Source: Larix sibirica
Lineage: Eukaryota; Streptophyta; Pinopsida; Pinales; Pinaceae
Direction of reading: 5' to 3'
Length of the DNA: 60,901 nucleotides
Assembly (NCBI GenBank): GCA_004151065.3
Contig: NWUY0304726324.1
Coordinates: 1-60,901 of the forward strand
Of this stretch, positions 34,832-46,014 are shown in pieces. The notes beneath the pieces are model-generated. The model was given only the letters and a program-made list of their open reading frames with translations. It was not told where the DNA came from and did not search any database. Each line of letters opens with the position of its first letter. The stretch's first letter is position 1. The translations under genes were made by a program, and so were the position numbers.

Positions 34832-34990
34832 ATCCTTGGTTGGGTTGTGAAAGACGGTAAGTCGTTAAAAAATAAAGCTCACAAGAAGTATGTCATATTA
34901 TATATGTAATAACGCAAATTCAAAAATCCAATCCATAAAAGGTTCTATTCGGGGCAGTTCCAGTATCTCCGCTAGAGGTGAACCCTATTG
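34832..34990 (+). repeat. Second copy of the 23128-23300 repeat
   Basis: It carries the same ordered blocks, including GCTCACAAGAAGT and CATATTATATATGTAATAA, with small indels, ending at GGGGCAGTTCC. Confidence 0.65.
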
Positions 34991-35395
34991 GTACCATCCC
35001 CACAGGAACATGTAACTCAAAGTGCTTCCTCGTCTACTGTCCCAATCCATCCTGTCGGTTGCCCACCTCTGGTCTGATCAAGCAACAATTGAGACTAGCC
35101 ATCCATGCGGGTTAGGTTCGTAGTGTAATTAGTAAAAGCGTCTGAGATGCCATTTAAGGGCTATAAAAGGTGTGGTTGGCATGGTTCGAGTCATATTGGT
35201 CCTCCAACAGCTCTGCTCTATCTGAAGCCCTTCCCCAACGTGAGGCAGTTCAAGTAAAAGCACGAAGTGGGTACCGGGGTAGGTTCGTACTTAAATGATG
35301 CAAGTAAGCAATGTGCGCAAGCAATGTGAAAAGTACCCACCGATCGATCCAAGCGCGTAAGATATAATAAGTAAGGTAGTAGTTAATAATTTGGG
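34991..35395. other. No gene recognised
   Basis: A T-arm-like GGTTCGAGTC at about 35183 was checked and does not form a tRNA. No coding frame is seen. Confidence 0.4.
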
Positions 35396-36560
35396 CAGTT
35401 TCGACGATCCAATACTGGGTAGTGGTTGTGGCTGCCCAATTTACAGTGTTTCAGTAGGCTTAAGCAGTCCCTTTCAAATCAGAGGCTTTATTTATTGTGG
35501 TATCTTCAGTAAGTGTTTTCTAGGCCTGAACACTTGAAAAGTAAGCCTGCCACTCCGTGTTACATATTTTCCGAACAGTTTTTATTGAAGCTCCGAGTAA
35601 AAAGAAAGGGGCCCGGTTGAGGGGGGAACTCTAAGTCTGTCTGTAAAAGCACCTATCCTCTCTCTTCGAGCCTTTATTGACATGTGAAGTACCAAGGTTC
35701 AGGTTCTAAATAAAATGCATAAAAAGGCAGCTCGTAGAGAAAGAAGAAGCCTAAAGGTGGCACAAGTGGTTGCTGGCTGTAAAACATAAGAGTCTTCCTG
35801 TAGGCTCAACCTGGCCTGGCCCTCCCGGAAGATGGATCCGGTACTTACAGGTAAGAACACATAAAAAGGTAAAGTGAGGAACGAAGTGAGTGAACAAGCT
35901 GAACAGCTAAGGCAGAGAGCATACTCACGGTTGAATGGGGCACACACAGACAGTATAATAAATAGGTTTATTCCAAGCGACTGACTCTTCAGGCTATTTT
36001 AATTGGAGAAGAGATTAGAGGTTCTTCCATCCTTATTTGCTCCGAAGTATCTCCGTCGGAGAAGTGTTTAAAGCTATGATCACGAGGCTCCCGGGCAGGA
36101 GTGACCAATCTAACAAGGCTTCTGGAAAGACCTAGTTGAACAAGCGGTAGCAATAACTTCAAGTAAGCAGGCAAGTCAATACAAAGCGGTAAGTGCCAAC
36201 CCAAGCTAGTAAGATCTTAAAGTATGGCTGTTAAGAATGCACAATGGGGGAGTTCAAAGTATAAAAGTATAAAATACTGTGGTGGTTGTGTCTGTAAAAC
36301 TACCAGTGTTACAAGTAGGCTAAACCTGTCTCTCAAATCAGGGACTGTATAGTGGTACCTTAAGTCTGTGTCTAGGCCTGACCCTTCCTTCTTTCTTTCC
36401 AAAAGGTCTGCCTGTATAAGCTTTATCTTGTTCACCCTCCTCGAAAAAGCTAAAGCAAAGAGTAATTTGCTCGCAAAACGTCAGGTCTGGATAAAAAGAA
36501 AGGAGGTATAGGGGTCCTAATCTCAGTCTGTCTGTAAAAGCATACCCTTCCCTTTCTCGA
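35396..36560 (+). repeat. Direct diverged repeats (~880-bp offset)
   Basis: Copies at 35405-35680 and 36285-36560 share GTGGTTGTG-CTG, TACAGTGTT-CA-GTAGGCT, CTTTCAAATCAG or TCTCAAATCAG, CTAGGCCTGA, AAAAAGAAAGG and AGTCTGTCTGTAAAAGCA. A partial third copy of the head is near 35768. The 82-codon minus frame at 35699-35947 lies in the spacer and has no motif. Confidence 0.65.
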
Positions 36561-37680
36561 CCACGTTCAGCAAAAAGTTATAGCTTCGTGAGGCACGGAG
36601 CGATCGCAAAGTAGTCTATAAAGCCCGCCCGAAATAAACATCAACCGGTTCAGCTTTGTGATAAGGAAGATCCCTGAATCCACCACCAAATGGGGGTCTG
36701 GCACAAAGGGGAATAAGGTTCTGTCAGCATGAAACCTTGTGGCACGGGTTTTACGTCTCGGGGCACCTACCAGGTTTGGGTGTGGGTTCGTACCTAAGTA
36801 TTGATTGGGTGGGGGTGGGGCGCAAGCAACTGATTAGATTGGATTAACTTTATTGAACACATAGTTTTTTTAAGGTGAGGCGTGAATAGACCGCTTTAGC
36901 AATAGATACATAATTTATAAATAATATATTTTATCCACCGGGTGAGGGAGGGGAATAAATCTATCTACTCGTGCGGTGTTTCATTCATTTAATTCCTGCG
37001 ATACCGGCCTGAACCCTCTTTTAGCAAGTGTATCCTTTTGTAGGTTAGACCTTCGTATAGATTTCGCACTTTCAAAATTACCAGGTACCACTAAGGGCGT
37101 CTAATTACTATCCCTCAAGACTAGATCACAGGAGGTGCCGATTGATCTTGTCGGATAGTTCTGGATTTATGAAAACATCTTAAGAGAAGGGGTCCCACAG
37201 ACGGTACGGAGCTGGGTGAGTGAGTTAGGCACAGCTGGGTCTCCAATAGCTGGTACTCGATCCAGGTAATCTAAAGAGTCGATGCAGTCAGAGCTGCGCT
37301 TGGATACTCAGATCAGATAGTTCTTCATTGATTGCCCACATCTTTAGAGAGGGATGGTCGGACTACAGGTAACATCCTTCGAGAGGAGGTCCCACGGACG
37401 GATGAATGAGTAATAGCCAGAAGGCCTGGAGACAGATCTAACCGGGAGCACTATCACATAATAGCCATACCTCACCCTCTACATCGACCCAATCATTGCC
37501 CTTGACCTCGACCCTACACCTCCTTCGAACCCACGGAGAAGACCTTGACCCTCACCTCACTTAACGCTAAGGAGCACACGTCACGTTACTACCTCAATTA
37601 CCAATAAGGAAAAAAACAGTTTCTACATCGAATTCTATAGGGATTCCAACGGATGGACGAATGAAGCCTAGCAAGGAAAA
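36561..37680. other. No gene; repeated GGTCCCACRGACGG word
   Basis: No coding frame. GAGAAGGGGTCCCACAGACGG-like (37173) and GAGGAGGTCCCACGGACGG-like (37384) segments lie about 210 bases apart, a small local duplication. Confidence 0.35.
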
Positions 37681-37860
37681 CTAGCCAGGAGGACTAGCCG
37701 ATCGCCAGTCATTGTAAGCCGATCATAGCCATGAGGTCATAGCCTAGAGTAGTCATACACATATTCCAAAGCCCACATAGCCGCAGTCATACATATCTCC
37801 GCATAAAAACATAGTTTCATGCATACATATCCCACCATACAAGCCAGACATAGACACCCC
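37681..37860 (-). repeat. CTATGATCGG minisatellite, inverted copy
   Basis: CCGATCATAGCCATGAGGTC and CATAGCCTAGAGTAG, read in reverse complement, give the same words as the plus copies at 14.1 and 33.7 kb. CATACATATC-type words follow. Confidence 0.5.
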
Positions 37861-38470
37861 CGTAAACTATTTCACTCTACATAATCTATATGGAACCATA
37901 TACCTATACTATATATCCACCTTACCTATACCGCTACGAAAGAACCATGGGAATGTTATTACACCCGCTGACCCTTATACGGAAAATTTGAATGGTCCTA
38001 CCTGAAATCATGCAATGATAATGCTTACTTACATGGATTCACAATTAGAGGATCATACGCAACTGAAAGTTACAATTCATTGCATATAAGCTTATAACTT
38101 TAAGCCAAGACACCCAGTATGCGTCACTAAGTCCACGTCCGTCAGATTAAAAAGAGATGTCCCTGCGTTCAATATTATCCGAGAGATAGTTCCCCCATGT
38201 TCCCGCCTGAAGACATAGAGCCGTTTTGTTTACATATGAGCGCATCCCCAGACTTCCTCATTCCAAGCTCCCACTGGACAGGATAGTTGTTTGTTACCAC
38301 TTATCAATGGCAGAGAATATAATAGAAGTAAGTCCCATCAATGGATACCCGTTAAACCAGACCCCGTGAAATCCATATCCGAGAGAGGAGGAGATGTACC
38401 CCAGTGTCATACGATAAAATGGATGGATATACCGTTGCTAGAGTGAGTTGAATAGCTCGTGGGTGAGGCA
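37861..38470 (+). repeat. Dispersed repeat, third copy of the 14.1-14.9 kb family
   Basis: From about 37960: GAGGATCATACGCAACTGAA near 38055 matches GAGGATCATACGCAA at 14871. CCCATGTTCCCGCC and ACATAGAGCC near 38197-38223 match CCCATGTTCCCAGC and ACATTGAGCC near 14540-14568. GTAAGTCCCA-TACCCG-TTAA near 38330 matches 14650-14690. The order is preserved within the 38 kb copy but differs from the 14 kb copy, where the second block precedes the first. Confidence 0.55.
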
Positions 38471-41289
38471 AGCAAATGGAAGTGATTTATTGCTTTTTCA
38501 TACTTGCACCCCAGAAATAAGGTAGCCAGGCTTTGTAAATATATATGTTCTTCAATGTCTGAGAGAATAACTTAACCATACTCCCCGGGGCGGGGCTTAC
38601 CAATAAACACACGGTTCCTTACTTCAATCTTTATGTCATTACCATGCGTTACTTAATGGGCACCTGTTTTAGGATGGATGCCACTTAGTGTTACAATATG
38701 GGAAGGGAGGGACCACCCGACAGAGACAGGCATAACACTAGTGCTCACAGTTTTGCTTGGTCATTCAAGTATTGCTAATTCCCCCAGTGATTCATATAGC
38801 GCCCGGTTGTTCATATATTCCCCTTCGTAGGTTATATAGTCAAACTTCCCTGGTCCCATAAAGTTGATTCCTTACTAAAAGCTAAATAAAAAGCAATACC
38901 TATCAGACCTATCAAGATGGTAAATAGGGTAGTGAGTCAACTGTCCCAGTGGTAATTTTATAAATGGGAAGGTGGCATTCTTTGAAGTGGGAAATTAGAA
39001 TTGTAAAGGTAGCATATCCAAATGATAGAGAGTGCTATTTAAGTGGTCTTTATTCTTAAGCCATTTAACCCACTGCCTAAGCTGTTCACTGCGCATGCCC
39101 CTAGCCACCCAGTATGCCGGGTTTAAAAAGGATCAAGGCACTTGGCACTTATTAAACTGGAAAAGTTTAACATTCATAAACTGATCTTATGGGGTGGAAT
39201 TTGTTAGCTGCGCCCCTAACCTTCTGTTTAATATGCGGCGAAAGTACTTGTATTAATCAAATTATTTACATATATTATTACCCCACCAACCGGTACTAGT
39301 CCCGGGATCTTATCACTTTCGTGCCTTCTCCTTTTCTTTTATTTTGGATTAAGCGCCCGGGCCAAAGATGGAGGGAACATTATGAATGAATCAAGTTGCC
39401 ACTGACAAAAGCGAGTTTTGGGCCCCAGATGGATCATACCTGTTGGAACCCCCAAACACAAATATTATCTTTATCAAATGCCACTCACTAGAGGATGAGG
39501 CTTGTTGCTCAAGAAAAATAATAAAAATATAGGCACGGAGTGATAAAATTTTCAAGATGAAGGAGGGGTTAGGTGCTAAGGAAGATCCAAATATAATTTA
39601 TATAAATATCTAAGTTGTATAAAGATATGACGTATATGAAGAAGATCCAAATATGAAATTAATGATCCCCTCGTTCGCCTCTTGTTCGAAGGCACCTTTC
39701 GAAGCTGGGGATGGTTATGTTTAAACCTTGTCATGTTGGGTATGACGAACCTTCCTCGTCTGACCGATCAAGCAATAAAAGTAAGACGACGCTCTTTTGA
39801 ACACGTAAACTGCCTTTTTTATAATGTTTACTCTTTATTAAGTTAGGCCATAAAGCTAAAGCATAGCAGGCTCTGCTCAGGTCATGTTGGCTTCTTTTCA
39901 TCCGGTAATAGCTCTGCTCTTTTAGGGGAAGAAATAAAGCATATCTTCCCGAACTATTTAGATTGAGGGGACGAAATATAAGGGATAAGACTATTAATAA
40001 CTAATTTGGTGGGAATAAATATCCTTCTTGTAAACCTCCCGGTTCATTACTTGGGTCACAACAGCTCCGTCTGGACTTGCTCCCTAGTAGGGCAACACTG
40101 GATCTTTAGTAAAAACTACTTAGTAATTATCCGTGCCCAACCTATCTTATTTATTGCGGCTGAAGTGCTTGGGCTGGTAAAAGGACTGGACCCGGCCGGC
40201 ATTCGTCTATACAAAATCTATGTGAGCACGACTGGCCTTAACTTCAGATGGCTTGGAACTGGTGGTATTTTAACTAGTGAAGGGTGGCCTAACCTTATGA
40301 TAGTTAGAAACTTATAAAGATGATAGAGAATGTGAACGTGGAAAGATATGGTAAATTTGATAGTGCAAGGGTGGCCTATTCTATAATGGGAAAATACCCA
40401 AATAAAACTAAGTCACGGGATATTCACTAAGCAAAAGTGAGTGGACCATCCAATGGATCTTGATCATAAGGAACGGGATTATAGCTTTGGTTTTGTTCAC
40501 TTTATTGATAACTTAGATAGACTTTACCAGAGACAAAGTATGATCTCTTCTCCTCTGAAACAACTTTCCAATCACTATATTCGCACTCAATTCTGAGCTC
40601 GGAATCAGAAGTTACATGCTTCCGAAGTCTGTCTGCAACTCCGGCCCAACCTCTGAAGGTTTTATAACGTGGCATCTACCTGTCACGTACTTGTTCTTCA
40701 GCTGCATAAGGGTCGACATACTTCCATGGGCCACAATCCTTTCTCACTTTACACGTATACGTTGTAGACCTATTTTCCTTTCCACGTTTACAGCTCAATC
40801 ATTGCTTTCGTGCACGCAACCGCTTTTTTATTTCATTTTCATGCCTTTCCCTTGGCACGTTTCCCAAGGTCGATCTTAACCATTTCTTTTCAATCCCGAC
40901 AGAATCCTGACCGTTCGTGGGATATTTCACGACCCCGCCTTAAGAACAAGCACTGGTTGAGCCACACGCTACCAAAAACCTGGTTGATTAGGATGGATGG
41001 TTTGCTACCGAGCCGAAAAGCCTTCAACTACTTAATACCGGACCCCGCTACATCGTTACCCTTGCAATCACCTCTCAAATGGATAGTGGGGAGATAGACA
41101 AGATTTATGGTCTGGTAAAGGTCTTATCACGGCTGGTCCGGCCTGCTGCCGGTTTAGTTAGGTATTGGCTCTACCACTCATATTGGATGGTCCTAGCAGT
41201 TATGTACTTTCTTGGCTAGTAGTCGTCCTATCAGTCAGGTCTGGTCAGGGCTGCTACCGGTCAGAGGGGCTTGGCTGCTTGGCTGCTCT
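38471..41289. other. No gene recognised
   Basis: Open frames of 103 (40006-40317), 87 (40616-40879) and 95 codons (40810-41097), all plus, show no motif. GAAGATCCAAATAT occurs at about 39582 and 39641, a short direct repeat in an AT-rich tract. Confidence 0.35.
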
Positions 41290-41420
41290 GGGATGGATAA
41301 GTCATAGACATAGATCATAGTCGATCATAGCCGATAGACACATATTAACGCTAGTAATTGCCAGGAGGTCATTTCCACTCATAGCCTGTTATCATTTCCG
41401 ATTCATAGCGCCAACAGCAC
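41290..41420 (-). repeat. CTATGATCGG minisatellite, second inverted copy
   Basis: The reverse complement contains AATGACCTCCTGGCAATTAC, GGCTATGAGTGGAAATGACC and CGGCTATGATCGACTATG, matching the 13.7-14.1 kb array. Confidence 0.6.
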
Positions 41421-42831
41421 CAACTCCAGCAGAAATATGTCCAACACCAACAACAGACACGCACCCATCACCAACGGAAACGCATAAAAAGCTTCAACGG
41501 GCAATCAGGCATGAATTGAAAGGCCCTCACGTCGTCAGGTAGGGATGAAGACTTAAAAGAAATCAGGCCTTGAAGGACAACCCAGTAAGGTTCTGATAAA
41601 TTCTCACGCTCTAGCTACTTAGATGTTTCAGTTTGCTAAGTCAGTCTTTCAAGTCCAAGGTGCGAAGCAGCTTTCCTGAGGTAAGCCCCCACCCATGGAG
41701 TCAATTAGTATGCGCAAGCAGCGAAGAAGCAGAAGCAAGAGGAAGGCTAATAAGCTATTTGCTAAATTACTTTCCTCCCTAACTGAGTAACTGTACTGGA
41801 TCTATCCAATCACTGCACCGGGATACGTAACTATATCAAGTTAATTCCGATAAATTGCTGTAAGCTTATAATGAAGAGCAGCTAATCTCGCTCTTGTACC
41901 GGCAAGAAGAAATTCTTTGATATCCCGCGATTATCCATAGCCCCCCAAGTCTCCCCTGATAAGATTATTTTATTTAATAATAATACCAAATGAGAGCGTT
42001 TATTTCAATCAGTTTATAAAGTTTACTGGGAGTTTATTTCTCCTGACGTAGGAGCTTATTTCAAAAAGCCAATGGGTATTTAGAGGTACCTTGCATATAA
42101 TATATAAGATAATGCAAATTTGTTAAAATGCCTAAGCGACTACTATTAATGGCCTGCTCTGAACGGCCCATAGGTGGTAAATCATCCTCTTAATCTCCTG
42201 CCTTTTCAAGCCTGCCGCAATAAATCAATGAAAAAGAATCCTTTGTTTGTTCTCGATCCTAAGGCTAAATCCTTTGTAGAATGACCATAATCAAGTGTCA
42301 TCCTGTTGACTATAGATAAACGTCCTGAAAGGTCACTTTTGAATAATAATATAATAACTTTGTTTGCTAGTCCTAGGAAAAAAGAGATAAATGGGTGCCT
42401 TATTATGGTGTAATTCCTGGGTGGATATTTAGCGAGGCTTCATACTTCTAGTTCTGATAGGTCATCATGCTTTAACTTATCGAGTTCAAGGATCTTTACC
42501 ACTGGCTTCTTGAAATCTAAGTCACAGGTTTTAGCTTAAGGCCAAGAGGAAGTGTTTTGGCATTGTGAGTAAGTCTTCTTCTTTTAGAGGTTTAACCACA
42601 ATTACTTATATATCGCTCAGGGCTGCGGATGAGACCATTTATTGCTTGCGGTTTGGAATGAATGGAGTTTCAAGGAGCTAGCAGAGGAAGAGTTTAGGCA
42701 TCGTATGGAAGGTCCACCTTTTCATCAATTGGATAGGGAAAAGGGAGAGAAGCACTGCAAATTACGGGGTAGTTATACTTTCTCACATGCAAAGATTAAT
42801 TAATCTAAAACAAGAGCAGATGAAACACCCA
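41421..42831. other. No gene recognised
   Basis: No coding frame. The last 250 bases may be upstream gypsy sequence but carry no motif I can name. Confidence 0.35.
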
Positions 42832-43135
42832 GGAATAAAAATATATTCCTTCCTCGATAGGTATTCAAGATACAAGAAAGTTTTGAAAAGGGAGAAGGAT
42901 CCGCCACTCACAACATTCATTACTAAAAGGGGACATGTGCTTATCGAAGAATGACATTTGGTCTAGTTAATGCACATACATGTTTATCATGAACAATAAT
43001 AGAAATCTTTAAAGACTTAATCCATAAATCCTTGGAGGATATGGACGATTGGGTAATGGTAGGGTGTATAAACAATCATATTTCCGACCTCATAATGGTG
43101 TTGAAAAAGTGTAGGTAGAAAAGATCTTGAGTATT
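42832..43135 (+). pseudogene. Second Ty3/gypsy reverse transcriptase relic
   Basis: The frame from 42832 reads YSFLDRYSRY (the S-x-x-D-G-x-S-G-Y-type block with Gly changed to Arg twice), then KDPPLTTFITKRGHV. It reaches a stop at 42952. A shift of one base puts YRRMTFGLVNA in frame from 42942, followed by a stop, then EIFKDLIHKSLEDMDDW, where the catalytic aspartate pair (xMDD, 43041-43049) survives, and INNHISDLIMVLKKCR. These are consecutive blocks of the gypsy RT palm in correct order. The loss of one base near 42940 and further stops kill it. Sequence differs enough from the 15.4-16.2 kb relic to be a separate element or lineage. No RNase H or integrase follows. Confidence 0.85.
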
Positions 43136-44934
43136 ATATCATCACCTTTCAGCTCCACTATCACCTCAGGTTGTGGTCATCCCTACTCGCCAAGTATTTG
43201 TCCATTCTATGACCTAACCTGCTGTTGACACCTTGATCCATTCCTTTATACGGAACCCTAATATGAAAATGGTTGGTCCAAAACCATTAATCCCTAGCTA
43301 GCAACAAGATTAAAGCCTTTTACCCTGCCACTTGCAAACCAGTTAGGGGATATGCCCGATGGCTACTTCGAAGTCATGCTTAGATTCAATGGAGAGAATG
43401 GCCAAAAATGGTTGAAAGTATGTATCTAAAGAACGTGGAGTACTCACCCGACGTGGATGCAGAACGTAATTGCGAAGCTGCATTGGGCAAGAGATAACTG
43501 TGACATACCATATTTATATTGCTTTAAGATCCTTAGAATTTGGTAAGGAAAGCAGAGGAGGAAGGAACGGAAGTATAAAATCCTGTTGCAAGGACAATGG
43601 CGTGTAGCAATGTGGTAAGGATCTATCTATGGCTGTGTGCCGTAAGGGGACCAGTAAGGAAACCAGTAAGTAAAGCTATAAGGAAGGGAAAGACCCTCAA
43701 TAAGGCAGGCATGTCTGAAGGAGGATCCTACCTTGCCCCTAGAAGCCCGAGCTATATTAATTACCCTCAATTCGTTATTCCCCTGAACTAGGTCACTTTG
43801 AAACTGGTTACTTTGGGGCGTGTATTCAGCCAAGTGCTTGCTCGAGAAAAGTCAAGAAAGAAATAAAGGGGTAAGCTTATACATGAACAAGCCTTCTCTC
43901 TAACTAAAGAAAATGCAAGAATTCATGGGTAGGTAAAAGGAAAAGTAAGATCTTAGGTGCTTTAGCCGCTTTCCCGCATCAGCCTTGAGCATATATCAAC
44001 CCCCAACTATCTGGAATACCACTCTTTCATATAAGGATGCCTAACCGCTTCTATAGGATCTAGAGGCGGGACCACCGCAAGGGCGAGATGGGTCTTATCT
44101 AGCTTATCGGGTTATTAGCAAGTTCGTAAGTGTTCCGGGCAGATGGTAACGCAAGACCCAGCCTCTAGGCTTCGTAAGTAAACCAGGCATTCTTATTATG
44201 GTTAATGGGCAACTCACCATATGGGTCATGGTTCGTGGATATTTTCACATGTGGCCAGCACCAGCCAGCTAGCAAGCTTCGTACCAGCGTAAATTCCAGC
44301 AGCAGTAGCGGTTGACACCAGTTCCAGGTTAAGATTCAGAGCTCTTTCGTACCTTACCCTCGACTGCCCTTCTTCTCTCTTATCTCTGAAAAGGAAAGCT
44401 GCCCTACATTGCCCCAAAGTAGTAAAAGCTCAGGTAAGTAAAAGTTAACCTAGCTTTTTGGCCTGCTGGATAGCCTTAATGGTTGTTACCCTAGCTGTTC
44501 TCTATGAATTTAGACTATGTTACTAGTGGTACTAGGATATAAACTGTTCAGAGAACATATTTCTTTTTGTTGGTATCAGTTGGTCAGTTCCATCAAATAG
44601 TCAGTCAGTAAACCACTATATCTCGTCTGTCTAGCTGTCTTCCCTATCTGTATCACCTAGCTATATTCCCTATATATTTGATTAGTGCCCGTCTTATTTA
44701 TTACGGGAAGTCTCTATCTCCTGAGTAAGTAGTCGTGTCGTGGTTGCGTTCCTTCTGCCTTCCTTGCAGCGATGGGTAGTCGTGTCTTGGTGTTCCCATC
44801 AGTAACGGAAGGAAGGATATTGATTATGGACAGAACCATTGTTCGTCTACCTGTCTAATGCCCGTTAGTGTCCGTCAAGGTGATAGATAGGAGACCGAGC
44901 GTACGTGCGTGTATATGGATATGCTTCCTGTGTT
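43136..44934. other. No gene recognised
   Basis: Sequence after the RT relic shows no further Pol motif. The 64-codon plus and 68-codon minus frames at 43597-43833 overlap and match nothing known. CTGTCT/TATCTG pyrimidine words recur at 44620-44660. Confidence 0.35.
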
Positions 44935-45295
44935 AAAGGGTGGAAACGGTATTAGCCTAAAGGGGATAGTAGGTGTAACCGAGTGAATAAAGTGTAAACG
45001 ACTTACTATAGGTTTACTAAAGGTGTAACCAACTATCTGAAGGTGTAAAGGAAAGATAAGGACTAGTGGGATTAAAGGACAGGAAAGAGTGGGACTAACT
45101 AGTGATCCAAGGACAGAGAAGGACTAGTGATCCAAAGACAGAACATATGATCCAAGGACAGGAAATAGTGAGAGAATCCAATAAAAGAAAAGGACTAGTG
45201 GGATTTAAGGACAGGACATATCAGCGGGATTATGGGATGAAAGGACAGATGAGTAAAGGAAATAGTGGAATAGTGGGATGAAAGGAAAGGATAGG
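44935..45295 (+). repeat. Purine-rich minisatellites (AGGTGTAA; GGACTAGTGGGAT)
   Basis: AAAGGTGTAACC-type words recur at 44970-45050. From 45055 to 45295, variants of GGACTAGTG(GGA/ATCC)AAAGGACAG repeat about nine times with a period of roughly 20-35 bases. Confidence 0.7.
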
Positions 45296-46014
45296 CAAGC
45301 TGGGCCAAGGGTTTCTCTCTTCAGTAGGCCAAGAAAAGACAAGTTGGAAAGCAGGGCCAAAGGTAATTACAACATTACATATAACTTTTACCACATATAT
45401 GCCGCCCCCTTGGGGTCAAATCATATACATGTAACCCCATAAATGTCCCCCTTGGGTCATAACATTGAAATTGGAAGGGTAAGTGACCGCAAGGATGAGG
45501 CAACTTGAATGAATCTGCTATGATAGATTCATGTTTGTTGGGATCAAGGAGGGTGTGTCAGAAAGGACAGTGAATTGAAATCTTGCCCATGGAAGCCTTA
45601 TTAAGTCTATAAATATTCATACAGATAAGTAAGTATTGGGCTAGAATTGCATACTTCATCTTGTGATATGAATATACATGCTGACATTGTGAAATTGAAA
45701 ATTACTGTGAACGGGATAATTGTTGCATAAAAGGTTATACCATGCATGTTTCTCTTAATGATTAATAGAGGTACATTTTTATATACCAAACCCGATAAGG
45801 TTACCCAAGGCAGTCAAAAGTAAATGTGGATGCATTTTTTCCAAGATAGATAGCAAACAACTATGCAAGTTTGCAACGAACCAGATGGCATTGTAAGTGA
45901 AACTGAAGAATGAAGGCATGGGATCTCATTAAAAAATAAAAACACTGAGGACGGAGGGCTTGCCTGACCCCGTAGAGAAGGCGAGGACGGTGTTATTCCA
46001 AAGGAGAGGAGTAA
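45296..46014 (+). other. Possible gypsy 3' internal end with polypurine tract
   Basis: AT-rich, with no RT or integrase motif. It ends in a purine tract AAGGAGAGGAG (46001-46011) three bases before the LTR-like TGTAATACC at 46015. The frame over the tract reads EGEDGVIPKERSNVIPR, which has the feel of a gypsy polyprotein tail but cannot be assigned firmly. Confidence 0.35.

Noticed and set aside
35130-35205. tRNA-like T-arm (GGTTCGAGTC) with an upstream GTAATTAG-like D-arm word
   Set aside because: The bases that should pair across the T-loop do not (only one of five pairs forms), no acceptor stem closes, and no anticodon arm is evident.
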